NCBI GenBank assembly: GCA_964613015.1
Contig: CAZTFP010000012.1
Span: 1-43,461, forward strand
Origin: CAJBLF01 sp964613015
GTDB taxonomy: Bacteria > Patescibacteriota > Gracilibacteria > Absconditabacterales > Absconditicoccaceae
Reading direction: 5' to 3'
DNA length: 43,461 bases
A program made the position numbers and the translations under genes. Positions 33,744 through 43,461 of this stretch are shown here, in pieces. Every line of letters starts with the position of its first letter. Positions within the stretch are counted from its first letter, which is position 1. A model generated the notes under the pieces. It was not told the DNA's origin. It saw nothing but the letters and a program-made list of their open reading frames with translations, and searched no databases.

Positions 33744-33765
33744 CATATTTTTCATTATACTATTT

Positions 33766-33797
33766 TCGCCCCTTGTATTAAGGGGCGAGTTTTTTTG
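33766..33797 (+). terminator. GC-rich terminator after pyrF
   Basis: Stem TCGCCCCTT / AAGGGGCGA (33766-33774 and 33780-33788), loop GTATT, then a T run. It is the most GC-rich terminator in the window and fits a transferred pyrEF cassette. Confidence 0.9.
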
Positions 33798-33845
33798 TTT
33801 TAGAAAAAATGTATCCGAAGATACATCATAACTTATTGTTTTATT

Positions 33846-34391
33846 CTAGTTCTCATCGTTGACAATCTTGTGCATAATACCATTGAGAAGTCTTGGTGCA
33901 CCTTCGTCAGAATATCTTTTTGCTATCTCTATCATTTCGTTGAGCAAGACTTCTTTGGGAGTTTCCAATTCTTTCCATTCGGTATAGCCAAGAAGGAATA
34001 TTGCTTGATCTAAAGGATCCATTTGTGCGTATTCAAATGTTGTTGCATATTGATTTACTTTCTTCTGTATCTCATCGATATATTTCGTAAAATTTATTCC
34101 TACTTTTGAAATATAATCAAAATCAATATCATCTAGTGCTCGTTCGTCGAAAAAGCAGTCAACAAATGCTTTAAAATCTTCTGGAGTATATATTACTAAG
34201 TGTGTTTTGATACTTTCCTTAAGCTTATCTTTTTCCTCATCATACATCCCCTTATCAGTTTTGAAAATATAATCGATAAATAATGATTCCGTAATCATTT
34301 TATCTTCTTGTAAAAGATTAACAAAAAAACAATGCTGATACAAATAGGAAAGTACTATTTTTCTCGCATTGATTCTTGCTCTAATATTCAT
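33846..34391 (-). CDS. nusB: Transcription antitermination protein NusB
   Basis: 181 residues, slightly longer than usual (about 140-160). The N-terminal ARINARKIVLSYLYQ and C-terminal MDPLDQAIFLLGYTEWKE, PKEVLLNEMIEIAKRYSDEGAPRLLNGIMHKIV are the conserved NusB helices. The extra length is a lysine/glutamate-rich insertion in the middle. With NusE it binds boxA RNA and antiterminates rRNA transcription. All five glycines are GGN. It is the last gene of the rpmA-rpmF-nusB run, 78 bases past rpmF. Confidence 0.92.
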   Translation of the reverse strand: MNIRARINARKIVLSYLYQHCFFVNLLQEDKMITESLFIDYIFKTDKGMYDEEKDKLKESIKTHLVIYTPEDFKAFVDCFFDERALDDIDFDYISKVGINFTKYIDEIQKKVNQYATTFEYAQMDPLDQAIFLLGYTEWKELETPKEVLLNEMIEIAKRYSDEGAPRLLNGIMHKIVNDEN

Positions 34392-34469
34392 GTGATGAAA
34401 CTAAGGAACTAAAGATCTACTTCATATAATTTCCAATTCTGAATTCTTAATTTTACATTCTGCATTAAT

Positions 34470-34700
34470 TTAAGCGTCTACAACTGTATCTTTGCTCTTG
34501 CTTTTGATAGTTATTATTTGTTTCCCTTTGTAATATCCACAAACTGGACATACTCTGTGAGAAAGCTTTTTAGCTCCACAGTTTTTACATACAGAAATTT
34601 TGTGTGCTTCTACCATTCTTTTGATATTTAATCTTTCCCATGTAGAATGTCTTGTGCGTCCTTTTGCTTGGGAAATTTTCTTTTTTGGTCCGATTGTCAT
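34470..34700 (-). CDS. rpmF: 50S ribosomal protein L32
   Basis: 76 residues. The L32 zinc ribbon is intact: CKNCGAKKLSHRVCPVCGYYKGK. The N-terminal MTIGPKKKISQAKGRTRHSTW fits the usual MAVPKKKxSxxR region, with a modified start. All five glycines are GGN. It lies 31 bases downstream of rpmA on the minus strand. Confidence 0.96.
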   Translation of the reverse strand: MTIGPKKKISQAKGRTRHSTWERLNIKRMVEAHKISVCKNCGAKKLSHRVCPVCGYYKGKQIITIKSKSKDTVVDA

Positions 34701-34731
34701 TAATGTATTGTGAAATGATTAAAAGAGTTTA

Positions 34732-35007
34732 TTATGCAGTTATATCTACAACGGTTTTGAGGTATTTTCTACCATCGAATCTAGCTACTTTTTTCTTACT
34801 GAATACTACAGTTCCATCTATTTTTGCATGAACTGAAAAATCACTACCTAAGTAGGCATTTTTTCCACATTCATATTTAGATCATTTTTGTCTAATGATA
34901 ATATTTCCTGCAGTAGCTTTTTGCCCTCCAAATACCTTGACTCAACGATACTTTGGTTTCGAATCTCTAAGATTTTTTGCCGATCAACCGGCCTTTTTGT
35001 GTGCCAT
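34732..35007 (-). CDS. rpmA: 50S ribosomal protein L27
   Basis: 91 residues, too broken by TGA to be seen as an ORF in the standard code. With TGA = Gly it reads MAHKKAGGSAKN, YRGVKVFGGQ, AGNIIIRQKGSKYECGKN, DFSVHAKIDGTVVF, a textbook L27. Three of its eleven glycines are TGA: the second Gly of the AGG start, RG in YRGVK, and the KG of RQKG. It is the clearest single proof of the code. rplU (L21), its usual upstream partner, is not here. An inverted-repeat element lies about 25 bases upstream. Confidence 0.97.
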
Positions 35008-35309
35008 TTTATTCTATAACTAACGATTAAAAATTAATGAATAATGAAAAGTGAAAAGTGAAAAATGTTGGTATTGTTTATATATTTTCCTACATTATTC
35101 ATTATTAATTATTCATTATTAATTCCGTGTGCTTGTATATAGCAATTTCTACGCTATTTTCAAGCCTTACTTTAACAATTATTAATTTATTATACCGAAT
35201 TGTTATCGAAATCTGAAATTACTTCATTTCACTCGTACTTTCAGTTTCTCAAATCATCGGTATAGCTCTCGCATCTAAAAACTTTTTAAACAAATTTTTA
35301 GTGGTCGAG
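35008..35309. other. 302-base non-coding stretch between rpmA and rpoC
   Basis: No gene is supported here. It holds the inverted repeat at 35032-35110 (next entry) and a weak 8-bp inverted repeat TAACAATT / AATTGTTA (35173-35180 and 35198-35205). A 20-odd-codon open stretch just past the rpoC stop is too short to call. Confidence 0.5.
35032..35110. repeat. Inverted repeat with TATATA core upstream of rpmA
   Basis: Arms AATTAATGAATAATG (35032-35046) and CATTATTCATTATTAATT (35093-35110) around a core that includes TTGG, TGTTTATATATT and TTCC. The core matches that at 39216-39234. On the minus strand the core has an AATATATAAAC stretch that could be a -10 region for rpmA. Confidence 0.5.
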
Positions 35310-38300
35310 CTATTCTTGAATATCTATTCCATGATCCTTTCTGTAAATTTCACCTACTGGTAAGAGTCTTCCGATGATAACGTTTGATTTAAGATCAGAA
35401 AGCTTGTCAATAGATCCCTTAAGTGATGATGCCACCATTACTCTTATAGTTTCCTGGAATGAAGCCGCGGACAACCATGAATCTGTTTCCTTTGCTATAT
35501 TGGTCAATCCAAGTGCTAATCTCTTTCCTTTGGCTGCTTTTTTACCATCAGCTTCGAGTTCTTTATTTACTTTGATAAATTCTTCATATTTGATATAGGT
35601 TCCAGGTATAAAACTACTATTTCCTGAATCTTCTATAAACACTTTTGAGAATAATTGTTTTACTACTACTTCGATATGTCTGTCATTGATATCTTGTCCT
35701 TGAGATCCATATACTTTTTTGATTTCTCTAATGATATATTTTTGTGCTTCAAGATCTCCTACTACATTTTTATATTCTTTGATAGCCAATGCTCCATTGG
35801 TAAGTATTTCTCATTTAAACACCTCTTCACCGTCCTTTTTGATGGCATTGAGCCCCGTCAATGTTTTAATATATTCTTCTTGTATACCGAGTATGATATG
35901 ATCAGCTTTGATTTCTAATACCTTCCCAGCCTCTTTAATTTTGAGCTTACTTTTCCCTTTGGATGCATATATTCATCATTTTTTTACCTCTTCTCATTTT
36001 TTGACATCTACCTTATATCCACTTTTGAATAAATACGTCTTTTTCTGATATTCAGATACTACTTTTACATATCTAAGTTTATTTGTTTCATAGAAAGATA
36101 CTTTTCCATCAAATGGTGCAATGATAGCTGGATTTTTTGGATCTCTTACCTCAAATAATTGTTTTACTCTATCAATACCCAATGTTGTAGGATCTCATCA
36201 TTTTGCAACTCATCATTCGTGGAATGTACTCAAAGTCAATTGTGTAGATGGTTCTCCAATTGATTGTGCAGCGATAATTCCTACCGGTACTCACACTTCT
36301 ACCATTCTTCTTGTTGAAAGATCAGTTCCATAACACTTTTGACAAATTCAACTGATACTATGACAAATAAGTGGCGTTCTTACTTTTACTTCTTCTACTT
36401 CCATATCTTGTAATAATTGCATATTTTCTTTGTCTAAGAAATCATCTTTACTCAAGATAACATTCTTTTTCTTATCAATAACATCTTCGGCAAGTACTCT
36501 ACCAGCAATCAAATTATAGAAATTATCACCTCTAAGTTCTGATTCTTGTTTGGAGTATACGACATATTTATCAGTTCAACAATCATGTTCTCTGATAATA
36601 ACTTCTTGTGATGCATCACAAAGTTTTCTTGTCAAATATCCTGATTCAGCTGTCCTCAATGCCGTATCTGCTTTTCCTTTTCTTCCTGCATGTGCGGAGA
36701 TAAAATATTCGATAGGTCTCAATCATTCAACGAATGAATTTTTTATCGGAAGTTCGATAATTTCTCCTTGTGGATTTACTACCAATCATTTCATACCTGC
36801 AATCTGCGTCATATGTGTTTGTGATCCTCTTGCTCATGAATCTACCATGGTATACAAATCCTGTCCAGGTGTAGTGATTCATTTCAAACTTTCTTCAATC
36901 TTTTTCTTGATATCAGTCCATATTTTGATGATAAATCTATGTTTCTCTTCTTCAGAAAAAAATCATTTGAAAAAATATTTATAGACTTCATTTGCTTTAT
37001 TATCTCAAATTTTCAGTTCTTCTTCCTTTTCTTTCGGCACTTTCATATCAAGAATATTTACTGAAGTTGCTCCTAATGTTGCATATTTAAATCAAAGATC
37101 TTTTATATCATCAGCCACATATACTGTTGTTTGCATACCACATTCGTCGAATATTCTACTGAGTAATCTCTTGATGTCTTTGTTTTTGAGTTTTGCATTG
37201 ATGAATCTTATTTTTTCAGGTAATACAGAATTGAAAATAACTCTTCCTACCATCGTTTCAATAGGTTCTCCGTTGTAATTTAAGATGATTTTATCTTTTA
37301 CAAAAATTTCTTCATTGGCATAACTATTGAGTACGGTCTCTATATCAGAAAATATTCCTCTGATTGGTTTCTTTTGCCATTCTTCTTCACTCGTATATTG
37401 AGGGTTTTTGTGATCATAAAAATCTGTAAGATAGTATACTCCAAGTACCATATCTTGTGAGTGTGCAATAGTTGGTTCTCCAGATCATGGTTTCAAAATA
37501 TTTTTGTCTGCAGCGATAAGTTCTCTTGCTTCTCTTTGTGCTTCATCAGAAATCGGCAAATGGATGGCCATTTGATCTCCATCGAAATCGGCGTTGAACG
37601 AAGGACACACCAATGGATGTATTCTGATTGTCTTACCTGGCATCAAAATAATTTTGAAAGCCTCGATAGAAAGTCTATGTAGTGTCGGTGCACGATTGAG
37701 CAATACCCATTTATCTTTGATTACTTCTTCAAGAAATTTCAATGCTAATGGTGATTCTTCTTTGATAAGTTTTTCAGCTTGTTTTGGTGTATATACTATT
37801 TTTTTCTCAATAAGTTTTCCAATAATAAATGGCGTAAACATTTTGACAGCGATATATATTGGCAATCCACATTCATCAAGTTTTAGCTGAGGACCTACGG
37901 TAATAATTGATCTTCCTGAATAATCTACTCTTTTTCCAAGTAAGTTTTTTCTAAAGATACCCTCTTTACCAGAAAGCATATCAGAAAGCGATTTGAATAC
38001 TTTGATACCAGCACCACTACCTCATGCAGCTCCTGCCTTTTCTCCTACCAAAAGATTATTTACTGATTCTTGCAAAAGTCTGATTTCATTTTTTTTGACT
38101 ACATCAGGCATCCCTACTTGGATCATTTTTTTTAATCTTATATTTCTCATCAGTACACGTCTGTAGAATAAGTTAACGTCTGATGATGCAAATTTTCCTC
38201 ATTCAAGTTGTACTACTGGCCTAAGATCCGGTGGAATGACTGGTAATTTTCTTATTATCATATTTTCTGGTTTAACTCCAGAAACATGTAAGTTGATAAG

Positions 38301-39149
38301 TAATTTTATCAATGCAATAAGCTTTTTTCTTTGTTCTTCTGATTTTGTATTTTTGAAAATTTGAATATTCTTTTTGATATCTTTTTCTACATCGATATTT
38401 TGCAATAATCTCAAAATAGCTTCAGGACCTGATTGGAAAACAATTAAATGAGAAAATCTTGCAAAGATATTTCTAAAATCGTTTTCGAAAATGGTAGATC
38501 AAACTTCCAAGTCAGCAATAATAGATTTTATTCTGTTAAATTCTTTTTCTAAAGAATCTTTATTATCAGTAAATAATTTTTCCAATTCTTTGAGCTTTTT
38601 TTGTGACTCTTTTGATTTATCTGGACCATTATCTTTTTCAAGTTCTGATTTGTAGAGTTGTTCAAGTTCTTTTGTTTTTACATCAAAATCTTCTTTGATC
38701 TTTTCTTTAATTTTCTTTTCAAAATCCTTATCCACTTTCTGGACCATTATATATTTTACGAAACTCAATATCTTATCAATTTCATTTGCAGAAATCCCAA
38801 GTAACTGATTTACTCATCATGATGGACTTGATTTATACCAGATATGAAGCAATGGAACAGCTAGTTCGATGTGTCACATTCTTGATCTTCTCACTCTTGA
38901 TGTTGTCACTTCTACTCCACATCTTTCACAGACGATTCATTTGTATCTTACTCATTTATATTTTCCACAACTACATTCATAATTTTTTACTGGTCAAAAA
39001 ATGGATTCACAAAATAATCCTCATTGTTTAGGCTTTCCTGTTCTGTAATTGACCGTATCAGGATTATCTACTACTCCATGTGACCATTTCTCTATATCTT
39101 CTACGGAAGCAAGTCTCACAATCAATCCCTCAAATTTTGTTTTGTTCAT
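35310..39149 (-). CDS. rpoC: RNA polymerase beta' subunit
   Basis: 1,279 residues with TGA = Gly; it ends in TAG. The N-terminal zinc site is CSCGKYKG...CERCG (about residues 60-85), then RVRRSRMGHIELA. The active-site NADFDGDQMAIHL lies near residue 519. Many glycines that break the standard-code reading fall at conserved positions (for example IFGP and SRMGH). The subunit is the catalytic, Mg-binding half of the polymerase. It starts at the ATG 39149 and lies 123 bases downstream of rpoB, in a gap that holds an inverted repeat, so it may have its own promoter as well as rpoB read-through. Confidence 0.97.
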
Positions 39150-39185
39150 ACTAATATACTTAGTAAGAAAATAAATGAATTAACC

Positions 39186-39265
39186 CAACTAACAACTTAC
39201 AACTAACAATATTGGATGTGTTTATATATTGTTCCCAATAATTGTTAGTTATTCACCGTTAGTTG
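39186..39265. repeat. Inverted repeat between rpoB and rpoC
   Basis: Arms of about 30 bases (39186-39215 and 39235-39265, roughly three quarters paired: CCAATA, TTGTTAGTT, TTAGTTG) around a core holding TGTTTATATATT. The core matches that upstream of rpmA; the arm sequences differ. Confidence 0.55.
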
Positions 39266-39272
39266 CTCGTTA

Positions 39273-42200
39273 TTATTCTAGTTCTCAGAAATCTTCCATT
39301 TCTTGGATAACATTATCTATGATCTCTTCTTTCTCTTGACCTATTTCTTCTTCAGTAGCGACAGTTTCTTCTCATTCTCCTGGGATAGTACTTTTCATGA
39401 CTCCTGAAAGTCAGAGATTGACTATTTTTTTGATTCTATCTTCTTGAACGATTTCAAGTTCTTCTAAACTTAACGGTTCTATATTTTGACATAATCCCTT
39501 GAAAAGATAGGTCAATAAATTGAATGATTCTGGTAATCCACCAATCTTTGGTTTCTGTCCCTTGATGATAGATTCGTAGAGTTTATTTCTTCCAATAACA
39601 TCATCTGATTTTACCGTAAGCATTTCTTGAAGTGTATATACAGCAGAATATGCTTCCAATGCCCATACCTCCATTTCTCAGAATCTTTGACCTCATTGTC
39701 TAGATTTTCCTCCAAGTGGTTGTTGAGTAATTAATGAATATGGTCCAACTGATCTTGCATGTATTTTGTCTTCTACCATATGTACTAGTTTGAGAATGTG
39801 CATATATCCAACAGTGACTTTTTGATCATATTTTCTACCATTTTCTCCATTGAAAATATTGAATTTCAAACTCTCTATTCCACACATTTTGGTAAATTCT
39901 GTCAAATCTTCTGATGAAAATTTGGAAAACGTAGGAACGGCAAATTTTACTCCAAAATGTTTTGCTATATATCCAAGTTGTGATTCAAATAACTGTCCCA
40001 TGTTCATACGAGAAATTACTCCAAGTGGATTAAGTACTATATCTACTGGTCTTCCATCCTCGGTAAATGGCATATCCTCTTCTGCTACTACGATAGAGAT
40101 AATACCCTTGTTTCCATGTTTTCCTGCGAGTTTATCTCCTACTTCTATTTTTCTCGTGCTTGCTACATATACTTTGATCTTCTTTCTTACTCCTGCCATC
40201 AAATTATCTCATTTTTTGGCATCTAATATAACAACATCGATCACTTTTCCTTCACTGCTACCTGATGGTACATATAATGAAGTATCTTTTACGTTCTTTG
40301 ATTTATCTCCAAATATTGCTTGAATAAGCTTTTCTTCTGGAGTAAGTTCTCCTTCAGATTTTGGAGTTATTTTTCCGATAACAATATCTCATCATTTTAC
40401 GATAGATCCAATTCTGATGACTCCATCATCATCTAAGTTTTTGAGTTTATTCATAGAAACACCAGGAATATCATTGGTTGTCTCCTCAGGTCCAAGTTTT
40501 GTATCAGCTACCTCTATTTCATATTCTTCTATTTGAATTGATGATAATTCATCATCTTTTACGAGTCTTTGAGATATCACAATCGCATCTTCATAATTGT
40601 ATCATTTCCATGGCATAAAGGCTACTCTAAGATTTTTTCCGAGCGCCATTTCTCCATCTACAGAACATGGTCCTTCTGCAATAAGATCTCATTTTTTAAG
40701 TTTTTCTCCCAATGAAACCCTAGGAATTTGTGTCATACATGATTTACTATTTGATCTTGCAAACACTACTAATGGATATTCTTTGATTCCTGTCTTATAT
40801 TTTACTTTTACTCTTTTTCCATCTACATATATTACTTCTCCCTCTGCTTCGGCTTTAATTACTGCGTGTGTCATTTGTACAATATCTCTTTCAAGTCCTG
40901 TCCCTACTAATGGCGGATCGTTTTTGAGTAACGGTAATGCTTGTCTCTGTTGATTGGTAGCGATAGATGCACGTACTGCATCGTTATGATCTACAAATGG
41001 AATCAATGATGTATTTGGTGAAAATATTTGCGATGGATTAACATCTACATGAGTTATATCTCCCACATGGAACATACCCATCTCGTTAAACTGTCTTGCA
41101 GCTACACGAACTTCTGTAATATTATTGTATGCATCCAGAGGAGTTGTTGCATCAGCGATACAACATCTTTCATCTAATTCAGGAGAAATATACTCTACTT
41201 CGTCAGTAAAGAACGGTTTAACCCCTATAGATTTTCCAAGTTTACCATAGATTTTTTCTATTTGTTTTGCTGATTTTTCATCAATATAATGATCTTCTTT
41301 GACAATCACTGTTTTGAGTTCTTTCCCTTTTGCATCTAATTCATGAATATCACGATGAGCAATTCTATTTACCAACATATCTTGTTTTGCTGGTACTTCA
41401 CGATAGATCTTGAGTGCTGGCGTTTCCAAAAATCATTCATCATTTACACGAGAATATAATGATTGGTAAATTACCAGTCCAATATTTTGACCTTCTGGTG
41501 TTTCAATAGGACATATTCTTCCATAATGCGAAGGATGTACATCACGTACTTCAAATTTTGCTGTTTCTCTTTTGAGACCTCAAGGCCCAAGTGCAGTAAT
41601 TCTTCTCTTGTGTTCTATCTCTGACAGTGGATTAATCTGATCCAAAAATTGAGAGAGCTGTGATGTAGCAAAAAAGCTTTTCACCGCATTATCAACGATT
41701 TTGAAGTTTACCAAGTCAGTAATTTTAAGTGGATTTTCTAGATTGAGAATACTTAGTTTCCCTTTAATACTTTTCACAAATTTTCTCATGACAGGTTGGA
41801 GATGTGCATAGAGAATTTCTCCCATAGATCTGATACGTTTATTTGAAAGATGATCAGAATCATCAATATAATATCATTTTTTGAAATTTGACAGATGGAA
41901 GAGATATTTTAATGCTCCTACCAAATCTTCTCCATCAAAGATATTTGCTATATCTCCATCTAATGGCTTTTTGAGTCCCAATTTTGCATTGATTTTTCTT
42001 CTTGCGATTCTTCCCACAAAAATTCTATCTGGTGAAAGAAATTGGTTTTTTATATAATTGAGTGCACTTTCTGGATCAATCAATTCTCCTGGTCTTACCT
42101 TATTATATACAAATTCCGCTGCAGACAATGCATCAGTGGTAGTATCTTTTTTGAGTGTTGTTTCGAGATAATTGAAATCTTCTTCATCGAAACAATCCTT

Positions 42201-43061
42201 GAAAAATTCTCTAATACTTTCATCATTTTCTACTCAGAATATTCTCAATAATGTTGTGATAGGGAATTTTCTTGATTTATTTATCCTTGCTACAACGACT
42301 CCAGATTTTTCTGTCTGTACTTCCAACCATGGTCCATTTTCAGGGATCACTTTAAACGAATATCTAAATTCTTTTTTAGCAAAAAATATACCGTATGATC
42401 TGATAATCTGTGAAATAATTACTCTTTCTACTCCATTGATAATATATGAAGCTGATGGTGTCATAAGTGGTAGAATACCTATGTTTGCGCGTTTACTAAA
42501 TAACGTTTTTTCTGTCTTTTTCTTTCCATCATCATGTATTTCACTCAATTTTACTTTACCCGTAATGATTCCTCCGTAAGTCAATTCTTTCTTCTTACAT
42601 GTTTTTGCATCATCAATAGGATCAGAAATTTTTATATCATCTATCTCTACATACATTTTTTCTCCTGCAATATCCCATACTGGATTAATATTACCGAAAA
42701 GTTTATGGATATATTTTTTGATAAAATCAGCATATCATCTTTTTTGAAGATCCAAAAGATCAGGAAAGCTGGCAAATTTTTTGGGACTACGCAAAAATAT
42801 TCTATCTCATTCTCTATAGAAATCTTTGAATAAATCTGGTATTTTATGTATCTTATCGGATTTAGCTATTACTTTTATTGGCTTGGTCAGTGGTATATTA
42901 GACTGTTTTGGTGTCACTGTAGGTTTACTTATTTTCTTTGCTACCGGTTTCACCTTTTTTTCTACTGGCTTACTTTTTTTGGCTACTGGTTTATTTACTT
43001 TGACAATTTTTTTAGTTTTCTTTATTTCTTTTTTCCCCTGAGGAGTTTTTTTTGATTTCAT
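39273..43061 (-). CDS. rpoB: RNA polymerase beta subunit with lysine-rich N-terminal extension
   Basis: 1,262 residues with TGA = Gly, TAA stop at 39273-39275. Conserved regions read through: IPDLFKDFYREGER near the N-terminus, LPLMTPSASYIINGVERVII, GKHGNKGIISIV, and VDIVLNPLGVISRMNMGQ. The start at 43061 adds ~65 residues before IPDLFKDFYR, made almost wholly of Lys, Val, Pro and Ser (KKIVKVNKPVAKKSKP and similar repeats). Normal RpoB lacks this. The C-terminus has a short acidic tail (EEEIGQEKEE). rpmH lies 99 bases upstream. Confidence 0.96.
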
Positions 43062-43160
43062 AAGGTTATCTGTGATAAGAAAATAAACAATGAATATGGT
43101 CTATACGTAAGATAGTCAAAAATTTTCTTCCTCTAAAAACAAAAAAATTCAAAAATCCGA

Positions 43161-43316
43161 TTAAGATCTTTGAACGGTCAATTGTTTTCTTCCCTTTCTC
43201 CTTCTTCTACTCAGTACTGCCCTTCATCATGCAGTCAACATTCTTTCTCTAAATCCATGTTTACCTATTCTTTTATCTCGAGAATATTTTCTCACCCTTC
43301 TTAATTTACTAGCCAT
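43161..43316 (-). CDS. rpmH: 50S ribosomal protein L34
   Basis: 51 residues with TGA = Gly. GKHGFRERMLTAGGRAVLSRRRRKGRKQL is L34; the GG pair is TGA-TGA. The N-terminal MASKLRRVRKYSRDKR is longer and less regular than the usual MKRTYQPS start. In many bacteria rpmH precedes rnpA; here it sits between rpsR and rpoB instead. Confidence 0.95.
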
Positions 43317-43360
43317 TTTTTATAATGTTAAATGTTAAATTTTACATTTTGATACGTTAT

Positions 43361-43461
43361 TTATTTGGTGTATGCTATAAATCAAAGTTCTCTAGCTCTA
43401 AGGATTACTGTCTTGAGTTTTTTTTGTGTCCCTACAGAATTTTTTGTATATTCTCTAGGTT
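43361..43461 (-). CDS. rpsR: 30S ribosomal protein S18, C-terminal fragment
   Basis: The last 32 residues of a gene that continues beyond the right edge. PREYTKNSVGTQKKL and VILRARELGFIAYTK match the S18 C-terminus (PRRxTGxxxKxQRxLxxAIKRARxLxLLPY). The G of ELGF is a TGA codon. It is followed on the same strand, after 44 bases, by rpmH. Confidence 0.9.

Noticed and set aside
35111..35309. Small gene or structured RNA between rpoC and the rpmA leader
   Set aside because: Only a ~20-codon open stretch and a weak 8-bp inverted repeat are visible; no protein family or known RNA structure recognised.
1..43461. UGA as Trp (mycoplasma-type code) or as selenocysteine
   Set aside because: Trp is encoded by TGG in the proper positions (for example in the LamG AWVKW motif). 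TGA occupies invariant Gly sites and is far too frequent for selenocysteine, with no SECIS-type structure seen.
1..43461. tRNA or rRNA genes, including a tRNA-Gly(UCA)
   Set aside because: I read the intergenic stretches and found no cloverleaf-like sequence; the suppressor-type tRNA expected for this code must lie elsewhere.

Overview
This window comes from a bacterium that reads UGA as glycine (translation table 25), as known for Candidatus Absconditabacteria (SR1) and Gracilibacteria (BD1-5). Read with the standard code, almost every large gene breaks at TGA. With TGA = Gly the frames open fully, and TGA falls on invariant glycines: L27 begins MAHKKAGG, MutL has DNGSGI and GFRGEAL, CtpA has TFGKGSVQ, and a lipoprotein has the lipobox IAGC. 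Every complete gene ends in TAA or TAG. The DNA is AT-rich, and I see no Shine-Dalgarno sequence in front of the starts I checked. I cannot place it more precisely than an Absconditabacteria/Gracilibacteria-type organism. One run of 100 Ns (5207-5306) marks a scaffold gap.

Layout. 1-10650 (+): three very large secreted proteins (delta-60 propeller repeats; parallel beta-helix plus Ig-like tandem repeats; LamG plus InlB-type repeats). All three end in the same 486-bp, WxL-like C-terminal cassette. 10705-12423 (-): mutL. 12579-17941 (+): a hypothetical with a degenerate P-loop, a small membrane protein, an FKBP-type lipoprotein, a DUF333 protein, a 734-residue orphan and nrdR. 18028-22847 (-): an isochorismatase-fold hydrolase, a CtpA/S41 protease, two hypotheticals and a MurD-family ligase. 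23059-24414 (+): a MurL-type epimerase divergent from the ligase. 24621-31996 (+): two more giant surface proteins that share a different C-terminal module (a helical Cys-pair domain plus three PNGK repeats). 32150-33743 (+): pyrE-pyrF, which use no TGA-glycine codons and resemble Bacteroidota genes, so they are probably horizontally acquired. 33846-43461 (-): a core block of rpsR (partial), rpmH, rpoB, rpoC, rpmA, rpmF and nusB.

How it fits together. The core block and mutL/nrdR are housekeeping genes. The MurD-type ligase with MurL suggests peptidoglycan precursors made by the L-Glu ligation plus epimerisation route. PyrE and PyrF could turn scavenged orotate into UMP, which would suit a cell living on other bacteria; that is inference. 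About half of the window encodes five giant exported repeat proteins, probably adhesins or host-contact proteins, in two families defined by their C-terminal ends. AT-rich inverted repeats sit just upstream of several genes and share a core in two or three places.
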